A stretch of DNA of 64,000 nt, from NCBI RefSeq assembly GCF_030704535.1, contig NC_081807.1:1529001-1593000 (forward strand), read 5' to 3'. The notes beneath the pieces are model-generated. The model was given only the letters and a program-made list of their open reading frames with translations. It was not told the DNA's origin and did not search any database. The translations under genes and the position numbers were made by a program. How positions within the stretch are numbered: the stretch's first letter is position 1; each line of letters begins with the position of its first letter. The stretch comes from Vitis vinifera. Taxonomy: Eukaryota; Streptophyta; Magnoliopsida; Vitales; Vitaceae. This document shows positions 1 to 11,050 of this stretch, in pieces.

Positions 1-168
1 GTGTTCTCGGAAAAGATGAAGAAACAGAGCTTTGTAGTGACCGTATCCGCCGACAGCCGAAAAATAGAAATGGGCGAATCGGGTGCGGTATTCGGATCAC
101 TGTCGTGGTCTGATGGAAAGCACGTGGTTCGGAGCCCCATAGTGGTAACTCAAATAGAGCCGTTGTAA
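1..168 (+). CDS. Subtilisin-like serine protease, C-terminal end only (partial)
   Basis: Reading frame 1 is open from the window edge to a TAA at 166-168 and gives 55 residues. The segment GSLSWSDGKHVVRSPIVV is the hallmark end of the fibronectin type III-like C-terminal domain of plant subtilases (S8 family, SBT), which are secreted proteases of the cell wall. The catalytic Asp, His, Asn and Ser lie outside the window, so activity and subfamily cannot be judged. The start is off the left edge. GC content is higher than in the flanking DNA, as expected for coding sequence. The family assignment is strong; the SBT subgroup is unknown. Confidence 0.85.
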   Translation: MFSEKMKKQSFVVTVSADSRKIEMGESGAVFGSLSWSDGKHVVRSPIVVTQIEPL

Positions 169-883
169 ATGATCACGTGACTGTGATCTTGAAAGTCACG
201 TGCCCAGGTGTACTGTAGCATGAACTTGCTACACACAGTATCACTCTTAATATTTTTGTTTTTGTTTTTGTTTTTGTTTTTTTTTTAATATTTCTTTTTT
301 GTGTGGCTGTTCCTTGGTTGGAGCACTAGGGCTTAGGAACAAGGAACTAGTTTTGAATGTAGTTTTTGAGTGGGTTTTCCTTGTTTTTCTTTTGATGTAT
401 TTACAGATATCCAAGTTTTATATATACTCCAATATATAAAAACTTTTGGGTCAATATTTACATGGAACAACAAGAACAATACACCAAAAAAAAAAAAAAA
501 AAAAAAAATTAGGGTAGGAAATTTTTCTTAATGTTAAATTTTTTAAAACCTTTCTTAACTTATAGATGTTAAAATCTTTGATTTTTTTTTTCCCTGCATT
601 TAAAGCACTTCCAACTACTTTCTTTTTTCGTTTTCTTGTTGAAGCATAATAAGATTGCTTTAATGGCATGAAGCATGCTTTAGAGAAATGAAGCAATTCC
701 TTCCTTCCCTTTCTATTCAAAAGAAGGGGGGAAAAATGGTGGCTTTACTTGTGATTTTGAAGGCCACTGTATTTTGGAACTATTGGGCATTGATTTAGTT
801 CTAATTGTGGCCTTTTAGGCTTAAGAACAGTCGCAATGGAGTTTGATTGATTGGGACTCTTAAGGCCCTAGGGCCCCCACACC

Positions 884-923
<40 letters not shown>

Positions 924-1768
924 CAAGGTCAATAATCTTTTCTTTTAGCATAATTTGTGTCCACATGGTCCCAATTTTTTTTGTAATAAAATGAAGGTGG
1001 GTGTGACCCATCTGGCCATGGTTGCTTTATGACTGTTTTTTTCTACCATGGAAGCTCACTTTCCGTTGTCACTAATGTGGGACAAAACAGGTGTATCACA
1101 CATGGTGGACCTGGACCCATTCCTCTTCTTTGTGGGAGACCTCTTTTTTCAAACATTACTTGCAGGGTCTGCATCATTTCGATCACGTCGGCGACAGTGA
1201 TACTAATTAAGGTCATTTATACATTATATACATGTTAAAGATTTGTTTATTACTCTTCCATCAGAATCCGTTTATGAATATTCTATGCAATCCTGGTTGG
1301 AGAATCAAGTTAAATGATCTTAGACTGATTTGCTTATATTAATCTAATGTTGAAGGTGGAGTATTGCATATACCATTATCTTACCTACTAAAGCTCAAAT
1401 CTGAACACTAGGGTTTGAGTGGGGGAATACCCATTTTTCAATTCTCACAAATCCTTCCCAGTTCCCAAAATGCCTTTGAAAACACTTACCATCAAGCACT
1501 TAATCTTCACCTACATGAGAAAATAACCTCTGCTGACTGAGTGACACATGAGGTGGAAGCCACCACTTCCCATCCTTCCCAAACATTTCTGCGAAAGACC
1601 CGGAAAAATCTTGACTTATCCATGGTCGTTTTCATGGAAAACAAACAGCTTGAAGCTAGGAAATTAGTATTTTCAGGGGATGTAAGTTGAATTTCCTACT
1701 AGTAGTCAGCATTGGTAACCAATGCAGTTGCACTTATTGACTTGTTCTTAGCTCTCATCTACCTGCAG
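169..1768. other. Intergenic DNA downstream of the subtilase gene
   Basis: This stretch holds the 3' flank of the protease gene, a (GTTTTT)n tract near 250-290, a poly(A/T) tract near 484-508, and a 36-base C run. Short open frames here have no recognisable product and no supporting splice or codon signal. I see no gene. Confidence 0.6.
885..920. repeat. Poly(C) homopolymer, 36 C in a row
   Basis: An uninterrupted run of 36 cytosines follows CCCCCACACCA. The opposite strand is poly(G), able to form G-quadruplexes. Such long C runs are uncommon in plant nuclear DNA and the exact length may be affected by sequencing or assembly. Confidence 0.9.
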
Positions 1769-4106
1769 GAACTAGGTTTGGCTGTTAGCTGAATACTACC
1801 TCATCCCTCATCCATTGCCCTACAATCACATTTCTCACTACCACATTGTTGTCAGGTTTTGCCATGTCAGTACTGAAGGAAGGGGACCAATAGGATGGTA
1901 CAGGGAAGAAACTGAATTCAGTCTGGAAGCAAAAATAGTTAGCCCAGCATGAGTCTTTTTGGGTACTAATGTAACTGGCCGAGCACAACCATGGTAGAGC
2001 AGTAAAATTAAATATTCGCTTCGGGTTATCCCCTATGGTTCTGCAAAGGTTTCAGGTATGTTTTGAGCCTTTTAATCATGCACATCTTGCATATTCTTCA
2101 TACATGCTCACACTTCCAAGTCATTCAAGCAGTTTGGTTTAGGAAATTCACATTTTTATAGTTGCATAACTGCAAACATTGAATGGGATGCCATAGATTA
2201 TATATATAATATATGCAGCATGATTTTAGGAAACTGTTCTAAAATTTTTATGTAACCATCTGCATTTACTCAGTCTCAGTTCTGCTAAATCTATTACAAA
2301 TTATCTGCAAAACAAAAATGTAATTATTTTGATTTCTGGTGTCTTTGCAACATACCATACTGCTATATTCTAGCTGATGACAAAAACCTTATCCTGGTAA
2401 AAAGTACAATGTGAGTTGAGAGCTGTAGAAATTCTTTTAAGATTGAATTTTCTTTCTTCATATCACATGTCAATGTTATGCTTTAACAGCAGGGTCATAA
2501 AAAAAAGTTAGGTAAAGAATTTGATGATTCAACTTTGAACTAAATGCTAATGAAATAAAGATGTTGGCTTGAGTCACTTACAAGCATCTCTCAGCATTGA
2601 TGCTTCCCAAGTTCGTGTCTAAACTGCAAAGCGATTAAGAAGTCCTGCATACACGAAAACGTGGTTTCAGACCTTGACAATGCGAAAGGATGTGTGCAAT
2701 TTAGGCATCCCCACACCACAACAAAGGAACAGAGAAAAGAAGATTGCACACTTTGATGTCTGAGTCCAGCTTGGCTACAGAAGTCTTTCATAACTAATCA
2801 TGATTTTTGTAATAATGTGCTAACATGAGGTATCATAAAAAAATAGCGGAAAATGATTATTTTCGAACCTTAATAACTATTTTCTCTTGCCTTTAGGTGA
2901 AAAGAAGGTCTAATCACTCATTGTTCTCCTTTCAGGCTTGGCATTTTCTCTTCTCCAATTGTTTACCTGTCTCATTCCTTTCTTTCTTTATTCAAATCAT
3001 AACTTTTAGCCCATGCATTTTGAGCTGTGTAAGATTCCACAACTTTTGGGGATTTGCATTGTTATTCAGGGGTTTTGGTACACAATTTGCTAAGATGGGA
3101 TGTTCATCATATTAACAGCAGACACTGATTTTATACAATTTCCTAATACCTATTTGGTTGTAAAGTGGTAGTAATCACTCAAGGTCTAAGTTTCACTTTT
3201 GCTCCAATTGATCTCCTTGATTAAGTCACTGAACTTGTTTCTGTTCTGTGGATCAGGGAGATGACCACAATGCATCATAAAGGGCACTTCTCCACGACAT
3301 TTTAAAACCATTAACGGAAAAGGGTGTGAGGGAGTCTTTGCAGCAAAGGTATGAGATTACATTTTACTTTTATGATTGGTTTTGGAAGTGGGTTTTCCAT
3401 TTTACAGAAGTTGGATTATGGGTTATGGAAGGCATAAGCTGTATCTGAGATATTGATAGTTATTGCAACAATTGTACGGACCACATAAGCAGAATTGAGT
3501 CTTAGAGTTATGACTGCTGCAGAAATTGCAGCAGAGCCAATCTTAGGGGAGTTGCAATCAACTTCTTCTGCAATCTTAGGAACCACAAAATGCCATGTTA
3601 CCATTCATTTAACCAATTTACCCATGTGTTTTAAGACAATGACTGAACTATCTCGAAGTTATCGCTACCATGCCCGTCACTGTGGAAGAAAATGAAAGAA
3701 ACTAGGACAAAAAGGGACCAAAAAAAACACCTTCATATATAATAAGCTTGTTTCCAAAACCCTTGTCAACACAACCATGCCTAGCAATTACAGAAACTGT
3801 AAGACTAGAGGAAATGCTTCCACTTAAAAACCTTCCAAACCAGCATAGATGCACATGGAAAGTGGCTTAGATAAGGCCAGTCAAGAGATGAAAAAAGCCT
3901 AAGCCTACCCATCAATACCGAGTACAAAACAGATATGTGCTATACTGCCATTGTTCACACAAATGCACTCTACAAAGGACCTCAAGATTGTTCACTAAAA
4001 ACACTAGCTGGTTCATTGTCTCAACATTTTGTTGGTTTATCCTTCCAACTACAGAACAATAAATATCAACCATATTACGATATAGAGGAGGGGAGAGTAC
4101 AATTAA

Positions 4107-4418
4107 CTACATATATCCTATTAAAAATTCATCACACTGGAGATAATTACTATGAAAATCATGCCAACATATGCCTCCTTTGCAGGTCTTCAAGCAAACC
4201 CGATGAGGATGGGATAGAAGCACTCCTACTGCATCAACAAGAAGGGCGACGGATATGAGGATGAAAGAAAAGGTCGCAGAGGAAATAAGAAGAACTGTGC
4301 TCGATAAGGTACCATCTAGAGGAGAAAACAAGCTAAACAACTGTAGGAACTTCAGGAACAGAATAGTGGTAGCCCATACATAGTACCAATTGGATGCAAG
4401 AATGTCTGAAATCCTCAT
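4107..4418 (-). CDS. Small predicted membrane protein, unknown
   Basis: A 103-residue frame on the minus strand starts MRISDILASNWYYVW and has two hydrophobic stretches, about residues 14-32 and 40-68, typical of a two-pass membrane protein. A TATA box (TATATATA at 4471-4478) lies about 55 bases upstream, which is why I list it. A 10-codon upstream frame begins at 4447 and its TGA overlaps the main ATG (ATGA). I recognise no family. The C-terminal third (from about residue 75) looks less protein-like, and an unseen intron or chance frame is possible. It lies antisense inside the possible non-coding RNA region. Confidence 0.3.
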   Translation of the reverse strand: MRISDILASNWYYVWATTILFLKFLQLFSLFSPLDGTLSSTVLLISSATFSFILISVALLVDAVGVLLSHPHRVCLKTCKGGICWHDFHSNYLQCDEFLIGYM

Positions 4419-4470
4419 CTTTGGAGCAATACTTGAGCAATAGACATGAGATGGGCAAAGAGGACTTGAG

Positions 4471-4478
4471 TATATATA
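4471..4478 (-). promoter_or_regulatory. TATA box for the small membrane-protein frame
   Basis: CCTATATATA reads on the minus strand 53-60 bases before the ATG at 4418. With a usual spacing of about 30 bases, transcription would begin near 4445, giving a very short leader. Confidence 0.4.
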
Positions 4479-6155
4479 GGGTGCGTGGCGTAAATGAAAA
4501 GACCTAAAGGCACTGGATCAAGTAGAGAAAGAGAGGGCTTGAAAGTTATGGAAGAATGTGGAACGTCATGTTGAGAGGATGGAGATGGGGGTGAATTGGG
4601 TTAGCTGGATGGCTAAGAAATTGGTCTAAGATGAGCTTTTAATGTGAAGAAAGGAGAAGGGAGGTGGGACCACAAGAGTTCCTCTCACAGAAGGTGAGAC
4701 CCCACATCTTTAAAGAGGAGAATTGAAGGGTTTTCATTGTAGGGTAGAGTAATAATGAATCATAGCAATTGGCAAGATGGTACCACATTTCTTGATTTGG
4801 AAGAGAATTCAATGTAAGTGTCACCAAAGGAGCTGCAAACAAACCAAGTTGAGCAATTAAAAGTACCTTGTGAGCAGTAAGGGCTCTGCCTCTAGTTCGT
4901 CATATGTTCATGGCCGGCTTTTCTTTTCAGATAGGTGTGCATTTACAGCAGGGTCATCCCAGCCATAACCATTGAAGCTAATTCCTCAAACTACAGCTCG
5001 GATTGCGTTGCCTTTGGGGTGGCCAGGCATTAAAAGTCGGTTCAGCCTTTGAAAGGAATCTATGACTATGCAATGCACCGCTTCTGCTGACTTTGTGGGT
5101 CAGGGGGATTCACTGGAAAATCAAGCACCCACCATGCTAGAGCCCATCCTAGAGCTGTCCCACCAATTGGAAAGGTCCTCAGAAACCAATATCTAATTCG
5201 GGTTTGTCAATGGCCAGTTAATGTGGCACCAACAACCCTGATTTTCGTAACTATTCAATGGCAGGAAACCTGTGCAACCACCGTTCTTTTATGCTGTACT
5301 GGATTTAGTGAACTGAAATGGACACAATCTTAAAGGGCAAGGTTCAAAGGGCTCAAGCTGCTGCAAATGCTGCTATCCTTTCCTGCTCATGAAATTATCA
5401 ACTTTCTTATCACTGGGACATCAAATTATTGTTTATTTTCTTCTCAATTTGTAAACTTGTTATATTTTTGGGATCACTAGCATGAAAGAATTTTAAGGAG
5501 TACGGGCTTGAAATGTTGTATGCACTAAGCAGTTGAAAGGCTCATATATAACTTCTTGTTTTCGACTTGAGCTGAAAATTGAGGTACAAGTCTGAAGGAT
5601 AGTATTAATATCATAATAAAAGCTTTATTAAATACAAAAACCTATTGCCTAAACCAAAATAGAGCTTCCACACAACAAACAATATTTTCTTCATGGTGTC
5701 CACTCTCCCCTTCTTTATGATTTTAACATGAGCTCAATCTCATCAAGCTTGACAACCATCAGATCAACCCTCCTTTTCATATTATAAACCACCATCTCTT
5801 ATTATGATAAATCTAATACATGTTCTGCCAGAGGCCTTGCCACCAGAGTTTTGCCATTAACACTACTTAAAGGATTCTTGTAAAGAAGGCTCAATACTTT
5901 CATTATGTTTATGAAAGATATACATACTCAAGACCACTTTTCTTGGGCAGCAATTGCCTTGATGAATTTCATACAAATTTCTTTTAGAAGGGGCAAAAGA
6001 AAATTCTCTCCAGAAATCAACTCCAGAACAAATTTACATCACCACAGCCTTATTCTCCTGGAACAGCTCGTAATATACGACCTGATCCTTCAAGTTTCTT
6101 TTCCCAGTGCTGAAGGAGAGAGCCACCTTGGTCCTTGGATGCACCTTTATATCTC

Positions 6156-9020
6156 CTACTGCCATACCCTTTGCTGTTTGTAACTGAATGGATAATGTTC
6201 CATGCCACCATCTGGTTCACTCCGTTTCATTCCAATCCCAGAATTCAAGCACTGTGAAGTGGACCACATAGACCCCTCCATCAACTGACTCTGCCCTGGC
6301 CTCAAAGCCCCAGTTTCCCTGTTCCCACCTTCCACCATCAAGCTAGAATTCAGATCAAAACCAGCCTTAGCAGGCTTAACTCCATTCACATGAAATGGTT
6401 GGGAATTCATGCCCATTAGGAATGGCTGCGGAGAGCATGAAGGAGGAAAGGTCACTGCAGAACCCATTATCTGCGGTACTATAGGAGCTCCTCTTGAATC
6501 TATCATGTAGGGGATGGAGCCTGGTCCGGACACAGTGGAGAGAGTCATAGAGGGTCCCATTATAAATCCACTGTACCCAAATGGCGAGGATGCACAAGCC
6601 ACTGGATGCCGAAACTCCATGACACCTTGAGGCCTTGCCAAGTTGGTGCCCCTTGATGAATTGCCAACCTGCCCATTTAGCAGAAGAGACTGGGATGGTG
6701 TGAAGTTCCTTCCATTAACTGGTGCCCTAGAGCCAATAATCAGAACATCGGAATCCTCCTGCTTAAACCCTACAGAAGCACTCATTTCTTTCGAAGATGA
6801 TTGCCCAAGATCATTCTGTTGGTCATACATATCATTAGTGAAAGAAAGATTTTCATTCAAGTCAATGTTAATCATTGAAGGTTGCCTAGATGATGATGAG
6901 GCAGCATGTGAGGGACTACGATGCTCATCCAGATTATGATAAAAGGAGTCCACCTCCCTCCTATGCGATGATGGAGCATCATCATCATCACCAACACGAT
7001 TCAGGTCCAAATTAAGCCTCTCTGCCCGCTTTGAGTTCACTTCAACCAAAGACTCACCAGAAATTATGCCAGATGAAGCAGGGATCTGATCCGTAATTAT
7101 TGTATCAGCTGCTCCATCAACACCATCATCAGCCACATTCAGATCAATCTCAAGCAAGTCCTGCCTCTGCTTCAAACTGTAGCTGCTTCCCTCAGCAGAT
7201 ACCGTCTTATAAACGTCAGATGTTTTTTCTAGATCTGCAGGATGGAAGGCACTGGTAACAGCAGAGCCCCCTTCAACCTGTATAGGAACCAACGGTGGCC
7301 TAGCAACTGCTGGTGGTCCTGATGTGGCAAGAATGGAAATGGGAGCAGACATGGGAGTTTTAGGGCAATCCATTTCCTCAGGGTAAATTTCTTCATTCAG
7401 ATCAAAACCCAACATGCCTTTCCCAGAATTACTGGCCACTTCTTGAGCATTCCCAGTTACCAAGGATGAAACTGTGTCTTGAATGCAATCTTCAGGTTCA
7501 GTGTCCACATTATTTCCTTCGCAATGAGAAGCCCCACCTGAAAGATTTTGTGTAGCTTCTGTTCCATGTACTGGTTTTCCATTGACAGAATCAGGGCTAC
7601 CAGGTTGATCCATCTTACTATATCTTTTCTCTGAAGAGCTGCAGAATGGCTCACTGTAATTCCCCAATTCTTCCTCCAACTCACCAGCAATTCGCTGAGC
7701 AACTTCTAAAGCATCATCATTAACTGCACATTTGGGCTCAGATTGCAACCTACCATCCATCCTATCAGAATCTTTGGTGACTGTCTTCAGCTTTGACAGA
7801 TTATCTGTGATTACTGAATCTTCCCCTCTGCCCACCTCCATGCTCAACTCGCCAACATCTTTGACAGAACTAGTATCTTCAGCTCTTGAAAAAGAAGACT
7901 CAGGATTCTCCGGTTTACTCAAGCTGTCCACTTCACAAGTCAAGTCCCGCAAAACATTTGGAAGGCATTCACCACATTCACCTGTAGCTTTATGTTTCAC
8001 TTTCATTTTACTAGACTCAGACGCAATCATGTTCAGATCACTGTCAGGACAGCTCTTAGGACAGGAGTCTCTCACTTTGACATCGAGATGACTTGGTACA
8101 TCAGGGTTTTTATCAGACCCCTGACTTGGATAATCAGAAGGTGAAGAACTACACACAGGCATTGATGTAACAGCATCAGAAGAAACTTCCATTGGACCAA
8201 GCATGCAACCCTCTGAGAATTTTGTCCTCTTCACATCATCAGTGGAATCTTTAGGCTTTGAGGCATCCAAGCTCTCTTCAATATCACCTTTTCCAGAAAC
8301 TGAACAATCAAGTGCCTCAGTGGAGGCAGTCCCTTCAGGAGGTGTTGAAAATTCTGTCTTAGTAGAAAAATTCTCTTCACCAGCTTTCTCTGCATTGCCA
8401 TTTTCTCTTAATGAAGAAATTTCAACAGCAGAATGTTCAGAACTTCCACTCTCCACAGCAACTACTGCAGAAGCTGAAACCTCATTATCATAGCAGGTGC
8501 CATCTCTGACAACATTTGAGTTATCTGAATCACTGTTCCTTCCTTTGTTCCAACTATGATACAGAGCCTTTGCCCTATCCACAACCCTTGAGCTCTTGTG
8601 ACCAAAAAGATTCTTAACAGTAACTTCAATCCCAGAAGATTTTGAACATTCCTGATCAATAGGCAGCTTTTCAAGTGCTCCTAACAATGAAGTGATTGAT
8701 TCTTCCACAGAGCAATCGATGTTGTCCTCGGTACACTTTTGAGCTTCCTGAAGCCAGTGTTTAAGAAACCGGATTCCATCTAACCGAATAAAAAGATCAA
8801 GAGAATCCTTATTCTCAGTGGCTGCCAAGGCACTTGCAACAGCAGACCACTGTCTGGCTGCCTCAGGAAAATTCTTCACAACGCAATTGCTATCCTTCTG
8901 CATTACTCTTACCAGCTCCTCAACTCTAGACAGGACCATAAGACCATCCTTCATCTCAGTCAGGGTAAAGAAATCTTCTAGAGTCATTTTGCTTTCAAGC
9001 AGGTTAGATTTCTTCACCAT
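6156..9020 (-). CDS. TFIIS N-terminal (TND/LW) domain protein with DLN repeats
   Basis: One exon encodes 954 residues. The N-terminal ~160 residues, with LFIRLDGIRFLKHWLQEAQ and a closing SSRVVDRAKALYHSWNK, form a TFIIS N-terminal domain, a helical bundle used by nuclear transcription elongation factors to bind partners. The rest is acidic, Ser-rich and disordered. It carries five short DLN motifs: FDLNEE (~539), IDLNVA (~624), LDLNRV (~670), IDLNEN (~718) and FDLNSS (~889), reminiscent of EAR-type repression motifs. Plant BAH-TFIIS proteins such as SUO share this tail, but no BAH domain is seen here. A nuclear transcription or RNA-processing regulator is likely; the exact role is unknown. 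The ATG at 9020 follows a splice acceptor at 9033. Confidence 0.85.
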   Translation of the reverse strand: MVKKSNLLESKMTLEDFFTLTEMKDGLMVLSRVEELVRVMQKDSNCVVKNFPEAARQWSAVASALAATENKDSLDLFIRLDGIRFLKHWLQEAQKCTEDNIDCSVEESITSLLGALEKLPIDQECSKSSGIEVTVKNLFGHKSSRVVDRAKALYHSWNKGRNSDSDNSNVVRDGTCYDNEVSASAVVAVESGSSEHSAVEISSLRENGNAEKAGEENFSTKTEFSTPPEGTASTEALDCSVSGKGDIEESLDASKPKDSTDDVKRTKFSEGCMLGPMEVSSDAVTSMPVCSSSPSDYPSQGSDKNPDVPSHLDVKVRDSCPKSCPDSDLNMIASESSKMKVKHKATGECGECLPNVLRDLTCEVDSLSKPENPESSFSRAEDTSSVKDVGELSMEVGRGEDSVITDNLSKLKTVTKDSDRMDGRLQSEPKCAVNDDALEVAQRIAGELEEELGNYSEPFCSSSEKRYSKMDQPGSPDSVNGKPVHGTEATQNLSGGASHCEGNNVDTEPEDCIQDTVSSLVTGNAQEVASNSGKGMLGFDLNEEIYPEEMDCPKTPMSAPISILATSGPPAVARPPLVPIQVEGGSAVTSAFHPADLEKTSDVYKTVSAEGSSYSLKQRQDLLEIDLNVADDGVDGAADTIITDQIPASSGIISGESLVEVNSKRAERLNLDLNRVGDDDDAPSSHRREVDSFYHNLDEHRSPSHAASSSSRQPSMINIDLNENLSFTNDMYDQQNDLGQSSSKEMSASVGFKQEDSDVLIIGSRAPVNGRNFTPSQSLLLNGQVGNSSRGTNLARPQGVMEFRHPVACASSPFGYSGFIMGPSMTLSTVSGPGSIPYMIDSRGAPIVPQIMGSAVTFPPSCSPQPFLMGMNSQPFHVNGVKPAKAGFDLNSSLMVEGGNRETGALRPGQSQLMEGSMWSTSQCLNSGIGMKRSEPDGGMEHYPFSYKQQRVWQ

Positions 9021-11050
9021 TCAAAGCCAACCCTGTAATGCACTACTGAAATTTTGTCTCATCCATCTGATTTCTTTTGTTTTCTTTTTGTTTCGGCAAC
9101 TGTGAGAAACTATGCTGCAGTTGCGCCTGAGACAAAGTAACAAGCTCATTGACACAATGAAGGGCAGTGATTCACAAGTCTCCAGAAAGAAACAATAATT
9201 ACAAAACATAGCAATTCTAAAAAAATTGTCACTCCAAGACAGAAAATTGACAATAAATCATAAGAACAGGATCATATTAAGAAAAAAAGTTCATTCTCAA
9301 ATCAGGTTACTTTGTGTGATGTACCAATTTTGCAAACTAAACAACATAGGGGGGATTCAAGCCTGAGCCTTCAGGTGAATTTTCTAAGGTATGCTACATT
9401 GATTATTCTTAGACTCCACAAATATGATACAAATATGAAATATATGCATATCAAATCAGATCCACATATCCACATGTCTATACTCAATCATGCGACTATA
9501 TGACTAGGTGTAGTGATCCAATCAGCCACCAAAATTTTTGGGGTTATTATGCTGATTCTTGTACCAAAGTACTGGAATTTATGTTCCAAATTATTTGATT
9601 ATTTATATAATAATATAGTATAGCTTATATCAATCTATCTAAAATTATAAATTATACATTTAAATAATTATTTTCTTTTGAAGTACTCCAACTGTTTACC
9701 TCCATTATCCTAGTTATCCATCAATTGAAAACTCCTAAATTCTCTGAATCTAGAGATCTTAATCCAATGTTTTGATCCTATTATCAGAGACCATCTCAAC
9801 TTGTGGAGCCTCATCAGATCCAACAAAGGCTCTCCTTGGGTTTAACAAAAGTACATCAAAAAGTAGCTGCAAGCTAGATCCTTTTCTCTTCCACTGAGCA
9901 ACAAAATGTATTTATTCATCCAATAACATTTGTCTCATCACATTCTTTTTCCTCCTCATTTGTAAGGTCGTCCCCATCAAATAGAGCAGAGCAAGTACAT
10001 AGGCTGCATCTTAGACACAAATTCATAAATAAATGTGTACATACATATTCTAATGCAGAATAATGCAAGGAGATGGGAGAAATTAAAATCAAAAGAACAA
10101 ATTGGGGTTTTAGAAGTTCCAATGGCACTAAATTCTCCAAAGCTTCTAATTATGTAGAAGGCACTGATCAAAGAGGATTAAGAACAATCAACAAGAAACA
10201 ACACACTAATTCCGGAAAAGCAAAAAAAAGCTAACAATGCAACAGATGAGTGACATCCCAATTTCAGAGCTGCAAGTAAGTACATAAAAAGCGGCTTTCA
10301 TAGCATGACCCCGAATGCAAGAAAACATGGAGTCAGTTGTTTTTCACAATTAATCAAGCCCATAAAGCAGCTCTGATCATACACACAAAAACACCCAAAT
10401 TCACTAACACGATAGAAACCCTAATTCAAACCCTCAAATCAGACCCATACCGATAAAATAAAATAAGAAAGAAAGAAAATGAGCTAATGGGCTCCCCGCG
10501 AGCAACAGAAACATGAAATACCCAGAACAACTCATTAGCACAATCGCAGATATGAGAAGCCTCTCAATTACATCGCGAAATCAAACCCGCTCGCTCTCAT
10601 CACAAAACCCAGATAAAAACTACACCGCAAAAACCATAGACCCAAATTCACATACTTAGCAAAGCTGCACTCACTATTTTCGAAAAAAGAGAGTAATTTT
10701 TCACCAAACCAAACCCTAAACATATGATAAATTCTACACAACCCCACCCCCTTCCCCAGAAGCCCAATTCTCGGGAAATCGCAACTACTCTCCCAAAGCA
10801 AACACGGACCACACCCAAAGAAACCCTAGCCTAGGTCAAACCCATAAATTCCATCTATTAACACAACCAAAAAAAAAAAAACAAATTGCAAAAAAAAAAA
10901 ACTAAAAATCGGAACAATTGTTTCGATACCTGAAAGAAAAAATAACAAGGAAAATTGAATTAAAAAAATAAATAAATCGATACCTGATTGATATATAGAG
11001 ATTGAAACCCTAGAGGCCCCTTAAGCTAGGGCTGATTTGGGAAAGAGGGA
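9021..11050 (-). other. 5' leader and leader intron of the TND-protein gene
   Basis: A minus-strand acceptor TTACAG precedes 9032, twelve bases before the start codon. Two good donors, both CAG|GTATCGA-like, follow 10984 and 10930, 54 bases apart. The gene therefore probably has one leader exon near 10931/10985-11050 and an intron of about 1.9-2.0 kb with a choice of two donors. The intron is A/T-rich and holds no other recognisable gene; short frames here are noise. Confidence 0.55.

Larger units (their letters stand above)
1769..5400 (+). ncRNA. Possible spliced long non-coding RNA
   Basis: Several plus-strand splice signals stand in order without any matching long reading frame. An acceptor CTACCTGCAG precedes 1769 and a donor CAG|GTATG follows 2055. 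An acceptor ending GGATCAG precedes 3257 and a donor AAAG|GTATGAG follows 3348. A very good pyrimidine-rich acceptor (CTTTTCTTTTCAG) ends at 4930. The segment 4931 to about 5400 is clearly richer in G and C than its surroundings, yet all frames carry stops. A poly(A)-like signal AATAAA lies near 5595. This pattern suggests a spliced non-coding transcript, or a decayed gene. Exon limits are guesses and no known RNA family was recognised with certainty. Confidence 0.25.

Noticed and set aside
6643-9105. Several plus-strand open frames of 95-120 codons opposite the TND-protein gene
   Set aside because: They are mirror frames of a long real coding exon, with no domains and no promoter or splice support of their own.
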